Source: Gyrodactylus bullatarudis
Lineage: Eukaryota > Platyhelminthes > Monogenea > Gyrodactylidea > Gyrodactylidae
Length of the DNA stretch: 64,000 bases
Direction: 5' to 3'
Assembly: GCA_012064415.1 (NCBI GenBank)
Contig: SSNU01000247.1
Location: forward strand, 545,202 to 609,201
Shown piece after piece: positions 10,859 to 21,862 of the stretch. The notes below the pieces were generated by a model. That model ran no database searches and was not told the DNA's origin. It saw only the letters and a program-made list of their open reading frames with translations. The position numbers and the translations under genes were made by a program. Position 1 is the first letter of the stretch, and the number at the start of each line of letters is the position of its first letter.

Positions 10859-12559
10859 ATGTCGATAAACATTATTAGACAGATTCCTCGTATAAAATCT
10901 CGGGGTATTGATATTCTTAGAGATCCTAGACTCAACAAAGGTACCGCATTTACTATAAAAGAGCGTCAAATTCTTGGTATTCACGGACTCTTACCTCCTG
11001 GGTCTCTTGATGAAGATACTCAAATGAAACGTGCCATATCCAATATGTATCAACTGGATGATGATATGGGACGATTTGATTATTTAATGTCTCTCAGGGA
11101 TCGTAATGAAAAGCTTTTTTTCAAGACAATTTCTGAAAACTTGGACTATTGCTTACCTCTAATTTATACTCCAACTGTTGCTACAGCAATAACTGGTTCT
11201 AGTCTCTACTTTAAACGCTCTCATGGACTTTATATCACAATAAACGATCGTGGTCATATTCAATCTATCTTGAATAATTGGCCTGTAAAACGAGTGAAAA
11301 CAATTGTTATGACAGATGGTGAGAACTTATTAGGTCTTGGTGATCAAGGCGTCTCTTCGATGGATGTTGTAGTTGGAAAGACTACTCTGAATACTGCTCT
11401 CGCAGGAATTCAACCAAGACATAGTCTTGCAATTTGTATTGATGTTGGTACGAATAACCAGAAACTTCTTGATAGTGAATTTTATTCTGGACTGAGAAAA
11501 CCCCGAACTTGTGGGGAAGAATATTTTGAATTCATGGACGAAGTAATGCAAGCACTCCGCATTCGATATGGTCCTCACGTGTCTGTACATCTTGAGGATT
11601 TCGGTAAAGTGAATGCCTTTGAATTCAAGGATCGTTATATGGGAAAATATGTTTCATTTGTTGATGATATAAGTGGTTCGGGTGCCGTTACTCTAGCCGG
11701 TTTAATATCTGCTGCAAAAGCGACTAACACTCAACTTAAGGATCATAAAATTTTGTTTTATGGAGCTGGTCAAACTGCTATCGGTACAGCTGTTTTGCTT
11801 GAAAAACTATTGGCTGAAGAGGGAATTAGCGCTGAACAATGTCGCAAGAATATCTTTATGATAGATTCAAAGGGACTCTTAACTGATACAAGACCAGAAG
11901 GCCCTCCTGAAGGACCAGCAAATCAGTATTCTAAAAAGAATATGACGCCGCTACAAAACTTGAACGAGGTTGTTAGAGCAATTCGTCCAACAATTCTCAT
12001 TGGATGCTCATCTCAGTCTGGCGCTTTCACTCGAGAAGTTTTGCGGGATTTTGCTTCCATGAATAAGACTCCTATTATCTTTGCTCTTAGCAATCCGAAT
12101 GAAAAAGCTGAATGCACTGCAGACCTTGCTTTTAAAACCACTGATTGTAGATGCATTTTTGTGAGTGGTTCACCTTTTAGTCCAATTCGTACACCAGATG
12201 GAAAAGAATTTATTCCAAGCCAAGGAAATAATATGTACTCTTTTCCCGGAGTGACCCTTGCTTTATCATTGGTTGGAATTCAACCTGTTAGTGATGAGAT
12301 GTTTCTTACAGTTGCAAAGACCATTTCTGGCATGGTAACTCCGGAAGACCTCAAACAGAGATCAATGTATCCTCCTGTCAAGAAATTACCCGAGGTTGCT
12401 TCCAAAGTTGCGTTGGCTTTGATTGAGGAAGGTTACAAGAACAAAACAGCAAGATACCAACCTGAACCTGAGAATAAGGAATCTTTTCTTACTTCTAGAA
12501 AGTATTCACTTGACTATTTCGATCTAATCCCAGACAACTATGATTGGAAAAGATATTAA
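10859..12559 (+). CDS. Malic enzyme (NAD(P)-dependent)
   Basis: Oxidatively decarboxylates malate to pyruvate. Single exon, 566 residues, normal for the family. Visible signatures are LNKGTAFT, IYTPTVATA, DGENLLGLGDQGV, the ICIDVGTNNQ loop, FVDDISGSGA (metal- and substrate-binding Asp pair), the Rossmann loop GAGQTAIGT, and SNPNEKAECT. I chose the ATG at 10859 because homologues begin about 20 residues before LNKGTAFT; an in-frame GTG lies further upstream. The short N-terminus has several Arg and no acidic residue in its first 15, so mitochondrial import is possible but unproven. Cofactor preference cannot be read safely. Absence of introns contrasts with most neighbours. Confidence 0.94.
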   Translation: MSINIIRQIPRIKSRGIDILRDPRLNKGTAFTIKERQILGIHGLLPPGSLDEDTQMKRAISNMYQLDDDMGRFDYLMSLRDRNEKLFFKTISENLDYCLPLIYTPTVATAITGSSLYFKRSHGLYITINDRGHIQSILNNWPVKRVKTIVMTDGENLLGLGDQGVSSMDVVVGKTTLNTALAGIQPRHSLAICIDVGTNNQKLLDSEFYSGLRKPRTCGEEYFEFMDEVMQALRIRYGPHVSVHLEDFGKVNAFEFKDRYMGKYVSFVDDISGSGAVTLAGLISAAKATNTQLKDHKILFYGAGQTAIGTAVLLEKLLAEEGISAEQCRKNIFMIDSKGLLTDTRPEGPPEGPANQYSKKNMTPLQNLNEVVRAIRPTILIGCSSQSGAFTREVLRDFASMNKTPIIFALSNPNEKAECTADLAFKTTDCRCIFVSGSPFSPIRTPDGKEFIPSQGNNMYSFPGVTLALSLVGIQPVSDEMFLTVAKTISGMVTPEDLKQRSMYPPVKKLPEVASKVALALIEEGYKNKTARYQPEPENKESFLTSRKYSLDYFDLIPDNYDWKRY

Positions 12560-12820
12560 TATATACGGTTATTAAAACTACTTGACTAAAATGCTTAATA
12601 ATGATATAATAAATTCAAGCATATATGAAATCTATATAGAATGTAAGACTTTATTAATAATATACTATGTACTCGTCATGAAGTGAAAATAAACTCTCTC
12701 TATAGTGAAAAATTTACTTATTTTCAAGAGTCATCAATTGAAAACAAAGATTAAAATGAATGTAGAAACAACAAAGATGATTCTAGCTAAAGTTCTTTTA
12801 TATTTTTTCAACTTGATTAA

Positions 12821-14541
12821 TTAAAGTTGATTAATCAAAACCAGGCCGGATAACAAGGCAATAAGACTGAGAATTATCAAAACACAAAGCAGAAGTGGTT
12901 TCCATTCCAACGTCTGCGGAAGGTCAGCACCACATTGATTTACTTTGATTGGAGAGAAAATGATTATTTTTGATAATGAAACCTAAGCTTTCTCTCTAGG
13001 GGTTTTGAGTACCATGAAAGGAATCAATAAAAAGTACAGCCGAGAATATGAAAAAGAAATAAAAATTATCAAATAAAATTGATTATTTAACCAAGAAGAA
13101 ATGAACAACATATAGAAGAATGGTAATGATTTTATGAAATAAATCGGTCTATGATTAGTCTTGTTATTGAAATTGTACTTATTAACTGTTTTAACTCTAG
13201 AAAATAAGTCAGAATGTAATTAGTAATTATCTAGCAGATTATCGTTCAAGGCAGATGTTTGATCTCTGAGGAAATAGATCACCTCCAACATTATCTTTCT
13301 TCAATAGGTCTCAATATCAATCAAAGTAAAACTAAAGCCATTATGAACTACCTTTCAAATCATCATATACCTTTCAATAAAGTGTCCTTCATCATAGATC
13401 TAGGACTCTCATATTATCACAATCTCAAAATCAGTATTTATTCTAAAGAAATCCTCAAAAAAGTACGCTATTAAACCTACTTTCTCAAGTAATTCATCAA
13501 TGATCCGTCTCTTCGTCTCAATCTATACAAATTTCTCATTCTACCTCATCTCGACTATGGATCAGGTATTCTCTGTGATCTTCCTATTGGCACCAGTAAG
13601 AAACAAGAAAGGATTCAATACACGTATCTTAAAAGCTGTCTTGGTCCCTACAAGGATCTCCTTGACAGAGCCAATCTACACCCCCTTTAGCTAAGAAGAA
13701 CGGCCTCTTCTGCTGTCCTCTACTCAAAATTTGCGCCCGGTACCACCAGTCAGTACACCTAAGAGCTTCACAAGGATATTCTATTTTACTCAATGTCCTC
13801 CTCCCTCTCCAGAACCAGATTCCAAATTGAATTTAACATGTTTAAATCCAAAAATTTGTCAAATTCTTATCAAACTTGTGTCAGATTCACATAACTATTT
13901 TAATAGATTTTTTAAAATAAAAATCTAGTCCAAAGTTTATGAAAAGATTTGTAATAACAAGAATAGAATGTGAGCTTACCTTTACCAGAGAAATCAGAGT
14001 TCTTTTCATCTATAAATGCTTTCAGGGTCATGTTGAGGAATGAGAAACGTACAAAGCATTCTTGATCCTTTAGAATATTTTCTTGTTGACATTGGAAAAT
14101 TTCTCCAACATTACTGGAATAGTTTTTAGGGAAATCTATCCGAGTATTGATTATGTCAGTCTTTGCAATGTCGGGGATAACTTGGCTATCAAGGATTCCG
14201 AACAAATGAAGATAATCAATAAAGTACACCTGTTGGCTTTGTACAAAGTTTATGCTTATGGTCCATGTTTCATGAGGAGGAGGATCCAAGTCGAAGACCA
14301 ATTGGCTAACAGATGAATTACAAGATCCCCTTATTCTCTTTGGATCTGAAATTTCTTTGGTGTAGGTACGTCTCTTTAATGACTTGGTTTCATAGTCAAC
14401 GTGAATTAAACCGACAAACTTGAACTTTAAACAATATCTCGCATGGGAATTGAACAAGGTGTAAAAGTTTTCAGACAGAATTGCCTGTGACATAGTAAGA
14501 GCAAAGCATAGTAAGAGAACTAAGGGTGGAAACATGAGCAA
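12821..14541 (-). CDS. LAMP-family glycoprotein A (one luminal domain)
   Basis: Lysosome-associated membrane protein family. Minus-strand exons: 14541-13980 (signal peptide plus one LAMP domain) and 12942-12821 (last luminal cysteine, membrane segment, tail); 227 residues. The start gives a strong signal peptide (PPLVLLLCFAL). The domain carries the family cysteines (ARYC, GSC, FQC), with SGK at the splice point and NQCGAD after it, the usual C-x-A-D before the membrane. The segment PLLLCVLIILSLIALLSGLV spans the membrane and only INQL follows, so no tyrosine sorting signal is visible. The intron is 1,037 nt and contains a dead reverse transcriptase in the opposite orientation. The splice still joins in frame (phase 1, as in B, C, D and E). 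Confidence 0.82.
13250..13690 (+). pseudogene. Decayed non-LTR reverse transcriptase fragment
   Basis: Two out-of-frame pieces read as the C-terminal half of a Jockey/CR1-like reverse transcriptase: LSSIGLNINQSKTKAI near 13300, then LILPHLDYGSGILCDLP at about 13535-13585. The order is correct for a thumb region, but stops and shifts separate the pieces. Related remains may run to about 13850. It lies in the last intron of LAMP gene A, antisense to it. The first piece resembles the element at 60.6-62 kb (KIGLKINHAKTQIMF), so both may come from one family. Confidence 0.7.
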
Positions 14542-14673
14542 TTCGAAACTAAAGGAGTAATGATCTTTGAAATCATCTAGAGAGAAAAAATTTATATCCA
14601 GAAATTTGAACTTTGAGATAAGCTCTGACTTTGAGAATCAGAAGTTATATTAGAACAGACATTTTAAAGAGAT

Positions 14674-16146
14674 GAATACAATAAATTTATTATTTCTACT
14701 CAAGGTCTAAACGGTTTGTCTCTTCTTCATAAAGACGACGAAAATAATCAGAGCAATGAGTACCATGGCACTAATGGTCACACCAATGATAACCGGCATT
14801 AAAACAGACTTTGTGACAGAATCAGCAGCGCAAGAGTCAACTAAGAAATTAGAAATAAATTCAATGGTACCTACCGTTTCCACTGAATTCGATTTTGTCT
14901 AGTTGAACAAAAGATTTAGCTTCGAGATCTTTGACTTCTAGGGTACTGCCTTGGCCACCAACAAGTTTGGTGACAGATTTACAAGACATGATATTCTCCT
15001 GGATCGAGGTGAACACATTGTTGATAATGAATTTATCGAAGAAATCAAAATCCTCTTTCAAGTCTGGCAGAAATGAGCGCCGCAAAGGTCCATTTATTGA
15101 AATTTCGTCCAAAGAAATAAATTTATCCCTTAGAAAGTAATCAACAACTACGTTCCAGAAATCAATCTGTGAATCATTAAAAGGTCTAAAGCTAAAGTTG
15201 ACATTGGAATGATTGTTGATGCAGTGGCCATTCATTTTGTCAACCAAATACTCATGAGGAAAGGGCAGCTTTAAAGTCTTGACTGAACCATCAGTGGAGT
15301 TGTACTTGATGTCCAAGGTGAAGTTGGCTCTCATCTCGAGACAGTATTTGTTAGTCTGCTTATCGTAAACGTAGAGGGTACTAGTATAGTCATCTATGCA
15401 CTGTTGAATGGGCCCGGAGAAGTCAATGTCCTTCTTGTCGACGAATGCCTCGACCCGAACGCTTCTCATGACAAAGTTGAGCTCCTTGTTAACTGGGATG
15501 ACTTTCGGTGTGTAACAGACTGCGATGGAATCATCCTTTGCCTCATAGAGATCAACATCCTGCGTTAAATCGATGTCGACAGATTCTTTGATATCAGAGA
15601 CCATGGAGCTGTCAAGTTTGCCGAGGATTTCGATTTTGGCCATTTTGTAATTCTTTTTAGCGGTGGCGAAGGTCAGCTTGAAGGACCATAGCTGCTTGTT
15701 GTCTTTGATTGGCCTGATCAAAACGCTGAGAACGTTGGAAGATTCGTCGCAGGAGCCAGTGGTCGAGACGACCTCGTCGATGTTGAACTTGAAAATGCCG
15801 GTACCACCAGTCTAGATGAGAGAATGATTAGAGAAAAGGGAGAATCCTTACCACTTTCTCATAGGCAACATCGATCTGGCCATCGAATTCTATTCCGAAG
15901 CAGAAATTGTTAGACGTCTTTTCCTTGACCTTGTAAGTGTTTATCTTGCCTAGGACAAGGCCAATGCCAAGAAATAAGAGAATATCTAGGGAAATTGTAA
16001 GCAAATTATACCTCACAGGTTTTTATCGCAAAGATGTTCATGCAGACAGGCAAACGAATTAGTCTTCACATTACAAATAATATTTATATATACATTTCCA
16101 GTGATAAACAGAGAGAACTTTAATCTTTGTCCTCTCATCGATATGC
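14674..16146. repeat. Near-identical 1.47-kb duplication, copy 1
   Basis: Matches 18277-19749 at a constant offset of 3,603 nt. By eye I see only two substitutions (near 14682 and at 14728). The block contains all of LAMP gene B and stops abruptly on both sides: beyond 16146 and below 14674 the flanks differ completely. It could be a recent duplication, gene conversion, or an assembly product. Confidence 0.93.
14707..16041 (-). CDS. LAMP-family glycoprotein B (two luminal domains)
   Basis: LAMP1/2-like type I membrane glycoprotein. Minus-strand exons: 16041-16017, 15985-15852, 15811-14875, 14840-14707; introns 31, 40 and 34 nt; 409 residues. The signal peptide (YILLFLGIGLVLG) is split by the first intron. 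Each luminal domain has four cysteines: NNFC, GSC, AVC, QQC, then NKYC, GHC, MSC, DSCAAD. The membrane segment VLMPVIIGVTISAMV is followed by FMKKRQTV, a basic tail with no GYxxPhi motif. The start chosen is the ATG at 16041; without the 31-nt intron the frame has no ATG. A few N-glycosylation sequons are present (NST, NHS, NDS), far fewer than in vertebrate LAMPs. Virtually identical to gene C. Confidence 0.88.
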
Positions 16147-18276
16147 CAAAATTCTATAGTTTTCGAGTTAACCAACTGCAAGACATTTTTAAAATCGGGA
16201 ATAAGGAAAATAGTAACAAAAATCGTTAGTTGCTGACTTCAATTAAAGACTTTAATTTGCTTTTAGACTTTTTCGGATAGAATGTGGAAAATTTCAAACA
16301 ATTCTCGAGAAAAAGTACACCAGAAAATAGAACTCCTTTTGGAATCTTGGATAAAAGTTTCTATCATTAGGTTCTTCTGCTTCAATAATTTGTCACAATA
16401 AAGATCTAATCAAAAGATTTTTATGTTTTTTGTTGACGTCCAAGAAAAGTTTTGAACTAAACTTTGATGGTTGTTAATTCTCTAATTAGGGCTAAATTCA
16501 ACCTAACATATGTGAATTTAGTGATTTAATTTTTTCTTACGCAGAAGGCACCCTTCAATTCAAGTTTTAGTTTTCTCTATACTAATTAGTATAAATTATA
16601 ATTTGATCTTTTGATCTGCTGTGGAAAATACTCTCGAATATAGCTGTACTGTGTGTTAATCCCTTGTTATAATCCCTTATTATGAGCAATTCTCATTGAG
16701 CATCTCTATCAAAAGATTAATGAATGGAATAAATCATCAAAAACAATCATGAAAAATTAGATTTGAGCTAAATAAAAGAAATTACTAACAATCAAAATTA
16801 AACAAAAATACTAGACTAGTGTACAATACATCTTACATTCATACTATCTTGGATCATCTTGTACATGAACTCCAAAATCAAGATGGGGTAAAAGACAAAA
16901 AATCTCCTCCATTTTCCGTGAATAAAAATCTAGAAAAAAAATTTATCGGTATGCCGAGAAATTCATTGATAAAAACTACTACCGATAACCAAAAAATTTA
17001 ACATGATCTTTATAACTTCCTTTCAAATTCATGCATATACAAATTTGAGTTAGGTTGATAAGAAGTAGTAAAATTGGTATGAATAATTATTATAATTAGA
17101 TCGAATCAGCATGTTCAGGATATGAGCAGCTAATAATTATTAAAACCGTCCATCAAAAATCTTAAGAATGTGGATATTGAAATGTCTTTTTGAGGACTTC
17201 GTAAAAACTTTCTATAAATGTCATTTGGTAACGAAAAGAATCCTTTTCAACAAAACATTTTGTCCAAATGATGGCATTAATATTCTTAAAAATGAATTCA
17301 GTATCAAAAGTTGCTACAGAGACGTCATCCGAAGATCATTGAAAATAAATCCAGAAAAAAAAGAAATTAATTCAATATCCTCTATGAAACATAAGTGTTT
17401 AGATATCAGTTGGAATAGGTAGATTTTGAGGTGAAAAATAATAGTGACGATTTTTGGAAATAACCCAAATACTCATCGCTTGAAGATAATGGGAAAAAAA
17501 GTAATGATATTAGAAAGAAATGATCATGAGAATTAATTAGTGGATTAAACAGTGTGGAGACTAGAGAAATACCCTTTGCAGGAATGTCTTGTTGTATGAG
17601 CTCCAGAATTTTACGTCTTGATTCAAGCTTTGTAGACATTATAATGAGTTTTAGAGACGATTAAGCTCAATAGAATAATTAATGAACTTTAATTTTGGAA
17701 AAGTTTAGGAATGAAAACATGACAATTATTTTTAATTTCAGCAAAGTTTCAGGATAAAAACAGAATTATTAATTCTAGATGCTTTTTCTCGCTATAAAAA
17801 ATGAAAATAGAGAAAAATTTATTTTATAAATATTTCATCTCATGCACAGATGCTCTAACTGTTAAATTTTAGTTAAGGTGTGAAAAAGGGCTTGGATGAA
17901 AAACTAGTTTTCGAACCAACTGTTGTTTTTTTCTCAAATTACCAAAAATGCAATAATGCTAATAGAACCTACATTTTATGTCGTAGCTAAATGAGAAATA
18001 GTTCAATTTACTGGAAATTGTATAAGCTACATTTTGATATTAAATTTGTGATGATTAAGTTGAAATTCAATTTTCTTGCATTCTGATTGGTCAATCGTGA
18101 AAAAGTGCGAGGTATAAAATTCTCCCGCTGAATCGATGGTTTGACTATATTGGAAAAATATCATGTAACCCAATCGATCCAAGGAAATGTTACAAATTTG
18201 TTAGAAACAAATAAATTTGTAAAAAAAAGTTAAGTGAAACAATATTAGTGATAATATAGAGAATATATGTAATAAC
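16147..18276. other. Spacer between LAMP copies B and C
   Basis: AT-rich region that is not duplicated. Short frames at 16819-17001 (+), 17168-17422 (+) and 17406-17639 (-) show no family I recognise. The last begins MSTKLESRRKILELIQQ, somewhat like a helix-turn-helix start of a transposase, but I cannot support a gene. A CCAAT-like TGATTGG at about 18085 with TATAAAA at about 18113 could be a plus-strand promoter with no coding region found after it. Confidence 0.4.
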
Positions 18277-19749
18277 GAATACAACAAATTTATTATTTCT
18301 ACTCAAGGTCTAAACGGTTTGTCTCTTCTTAATAAAGACGACGAAAATAATCAGAGCAATGAGTACCATGGCACTAATGGTCACACCAATGATAACCGGC
18401 ATTAAAACAGACTTTGTGACAGAATCAGCAGCGCAAGAGTCAACTAAGAAATTAGAAATAAATTCAATGGTACCTACCGTTTCCACTGAATTCGATTTTG
18501 TCTAGTTGAACAAAAGATTTAGCTTCGAGATCTTTGACTTCTAGGGTACTGCCTTGGCCACCAACAAGTTTGGTGACAGATTTACAAGACATGATATTCT
18601 CCTGGATCGAGGTGAACACATTGTTGATAATGAATTTATCGAAGAAATCAAAATCCTCTTTCAAGTCTGGCAGAAATGAGCGCCGCAAAGGTCCATTTAT
18701 TGAAATTTCGTCCAAAGAAATAAATTTATCCCTTAGAAAGTAATCAACAACTACGTTCCAGAAATCAATCTGTGAATCATTAAAAGGTCTAAAGCTAAAG
18801 TTGACATTGGAATGATTGTTGATGCAGTGGCCATTCATTTTGTCAACCAAATACTCATGAGGAAAGGGCAGCTTTAAAGTCTTGACTGAACCATCAGTGG
18901 AGTTGTACTTGATGTCCAAGGTGAAGTTGGCTCTCATCTCGAGACAGTATTTGTTAGTCTGCTTATCGTAAACGTAGAGGGTACTAGTATAGTCATCTAT
19001 GCACTGTTGAATGGGCCCGGAGAAGTCAATGTCCTTCTTGTCGACGAATGCCTCGACCCGAACGCTTCTCATGACAAAGTTGAGCTCCTTGTTAACTGGG
19101 ATGACTTTCGGTGTGTAACAGACTGCGATGGAATCATCCTTTGCCTCATAGAGATCAACATCCTGCGTTAAATCGATGTCGACAGATTCTTTGATATCAG
19201 AGACCATGGAGCTGTCAAGTTTGCCGAGGATTTCGATTTTGGCCATTTTGTAATTCTTTTTAGCGGTGGCGAAGGTCAGCTTGAAGGACCATAGCTGCTT
19301 GTTGTCTTTGATTGGCCTGATCAAAACGCTGAGAACGTTGGAAGATTCGTCGCAGGAGCCAGTGGTCGAGACGACCTCGTCGATGTTGAACTTGAAAATG
19401 CCGGTACCACCAGTCTAGATGAGAGAATGATTAGAGAAAAGGGAGAATCCTTACCACTTTCTCATAGGCAACATCGATCTGGCCATCGAATTCTATTCCG
19501 AAGCAGAAATTGTTAGACGTCTTTTCCTTGACCTTGTAAGTGTTTATCTTGCCTAGGACAAGGCCAATGCCAAGAAATAAGAGAATATCTAGGGAAATTG
19601 TAAGCAAATTATACCTCACAGGTTTTTATCGCAAAGATGTTCATGCAGACAGGCAAACGAATTAGTCTTCACATTACAAATAATATTTATATATACATTT
19701 CCAGTGATAAACAGAGAGAACTTTAATCTTTGTCCTCTCATCGATATGC
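18277..19749. repeat. Near-identical 1.47-kb duplication, copy 2
   Basis: Partner of 14674-16146 in direct orientation. It contains LAMP gene C. Intron sequences are as well conserved as exons, so the similarity comes from recency or conversion, not from selection on protein. Confidence 0.93.
18310..19644 (-). CDS. LAMP-family glycoprotein C (copy of B)
   Basis: Minus-strand exons 19644-19620, 19588-19455, 19414-18478 and 18443-18310; 409 residues. The luminal protein is the same as gene B. The one difference I see is in the cytoplasmic tail, FIKKRQTV in place of FMKKRQTV. It has the same eight luminal cysteines, signal peptide and missing GYxxPhi motif. Upstream sequence diverges from gene B about 105 nt before the ATG, so the two copies may be under different promoters. 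Confidence 0.88.
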
Positions 19750-20056
19750 TGATACTTATGAGTTTGGAGTTTGTGTCAATGTAATAATGAATATACCTTT
19801 TTTCAGTATTTTCAGACGTCTTTTGTGTTACGATAGCAATTTTTGGTCTTGATTTGAAATAAATTTTGATTTCCCAATACTCGAATGTGATATTCCAAGG
19901 GATAATTAAATTTGTAAAGTTATTAGATACTTTTCTCAAGTGCTCTTGCAATTAAAATTCTACTGTTCGAGTTAAGTGGGAATATTACACTGATAAAAAC
20001 CATTTTTGAATTTTTTTGAAATTTTGTATTAGTAAACTTTAAGTAAATGATAATAT

Positions 20057-21355
20057 TCAAGAGTAACGTTCTCGTTTCTTTATTCCTATCATGAATATGA
20101 TCAACGCGACAAGGATCAAGACGAACAGAATCACTCCGATTACAATTGGAACTATGGCAGATGCTTTTCCAGAGTCGGCAGCACAAGATTCTTCTACAAA
20201 AAGGAAATATTAAATAGTTTTAACAGAATTACTGTTTCCTGAAAAATCGATTCTATCCAGTTCCACAAATGCACGAGCAGAAATATTTTCAATCTTCATC
20301 GAAGAGTTCTTAGCCCCAGTAAATGTGCTACTGGCTTTACAGGACATGATGTTCTCTGGACTAGAGATGAACGAACTCTTCATCTCGAATTCATCATTGA
20401 AAATGAGTTGGTTATCCTTCATGTCGGGAATTTCTTTTTTATCTAGAGTACCATTGATGAGAACTTTGTCCATGGTGAATTTTTTATCTTTTAGGGAGAA
20501 ATTAATTCTCATGTTCCAATCTTTCATGCCTAATGGGTCGAATTTGTAGTTGATAAAAGACTCTTCAGGGGAACATTTGCCCGTGAATTGATCAACGTTA
20601 TAATCATTCGTTAGATTTAGATGGAATGTTTTAACTGAACTATTGACGGATATGTAGTCGATGCCAAAGGTGAAATTTGCCATCACTTCAAGGCAATACT
20701 TGTTGGTTTTCCCATCAAGTACGAAAAGAGCATGAGTAGTATCGTTGGAGCATCTATTTGTCGGTCCGATGAAATCAATTTTTGCTTCCTTTTGGACAAA
20801 GGCCTCAATTTTGAGACTTTTTGTGAAAAATATCAGACCATCATTGAGGGGGATATCAAAGAGAGAACTGCAAGCAAAGATTGCTTTATTCTGGGTTGTG
20901 AAGAGATGGTAGTTTTTCATCTGTTGGATTGAAACTTCCTCCTTCAAGTCAGCAATGAGACTCTTGGTTAGACGACCAATGAATTGTATCTTCGACATTT
21001 GGTATTCATGGCCATTATTGGAGAAGTGCAATTGGAAACTAAAGTACTCTTGAACTGTATCCACAGGTTGGTAGAGGAATGAAATTTGACTCATATCATC
21101 CGAACACGTTCCAGTATAAGAGATGATTTTGTCGATTTTTGATGAGAATACGCCAATTTCACCATTCTAAAATTAGATAAAATGATGTACCTGTTTCTTG
21201 TAGGGAATAACAAAGTTGCCATCAAATTCGACGCCCAAGCAGTATACTTGTGTCACCCTGTCCCTAATTAGAAAGGTGTGCAACTCTCCTCTTGACAGGC
21301 TAATAACAAGGAGGAAGAGGAGAATAACCTTGTTTAGTAGAGGCTTCATGATCAT
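20057..21355 (-). CDS. LAMP-family glycoprotein D (two luminal domains)
   Basis: Diverged paralogue of B and C. Minus-strand exons: 21355-21191, 21166-20233, 20193-20057; introns 24 and 39 nt; 411 residues. The signal peptide is VILLFLLVISLSRG. The eight expected cysteines are present (VYC, GTC, FAC, NRC, NKYC, GKC, MSC, ESCAAD). IDFSGN stands just before the last splice, as in B and C. The membrane segment IVIGVILFVLILVALIIFM is followed by GIKKRERYS, where the only tyrosine is next to last and cannot form GYxxPhi. It lacks the extra intron that splits the B and C signal peptides. Other ATGs lie in frame upstream (21391) and downstream (21349). Gene E starts about 0.5 kb away, divergently. 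Confidence 0.87.
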
Positions 21356-21815
21356 TTGGAATGAATGACTAAATAGAAGAGATAAATTCAATTCAGATTT
21401 TGATCTTTGATCAGAGTAACAATTTAATTTGTTTTTAATTGGCTAATAAAACTCTATACATTGATCAAATGTTATGTTTCAGCTATTTGACAAATTCTGA
21501 AACTAATTTGTCTTGGCAAGAAAAACGTGTATCATGTTCAGCAGTTGTAATTATAGATAATTACATGGTTGCTAATTAATAAATGTTGAATATGATTGAT
21601 TAGTAATCATGAATGATACATGAAATTGAACTATAGAATATTCAACCAATCAAAAGCTAGGATGTTTGCTCTTTTCATAAAGTATCATTCATTCTTGAGA
21701 AAAAGCTTGAGTTTGTCTGAATTTAGATTTGAATGATGAAAAAGGTTTTGTCCAATTTCTAACCCAAATGCTTGCACAAAACGTCTTCAAAATAGATCAA
21801 TGAAAGATACCAGCT

Positions 21816-21823
21816 TATAAATA
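21816..21823 (+). promoter_or_regulatory. TATA box before LAMP gene E
   Basis: TATAAATA, 40 bp before the ATG of gene E, with no intervening ATG. The short distance implies a very short 5' UTR. Context fits a TATA-dependent promoter, but in this AT-rich DNA such words occur by chance. Confidence 0.45.
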
Positions 21824-21862
21824 ACAACTCGGACAGTAGAGAAAAAAAGACAAAATCTCAAA

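Noticed and set aside
16819..17639. Three short frames between LAMP copies as a gene
   Set aside because: No coherent exon chain, no recognised domain, and they lie on both strands.
19923..20186. 87-residue minus-strand frame with several cysteines
   Set aside because: It is the wrong frame of the LAMP gene D tail exon; the right frame gives ESCAAD and a membrane segment.
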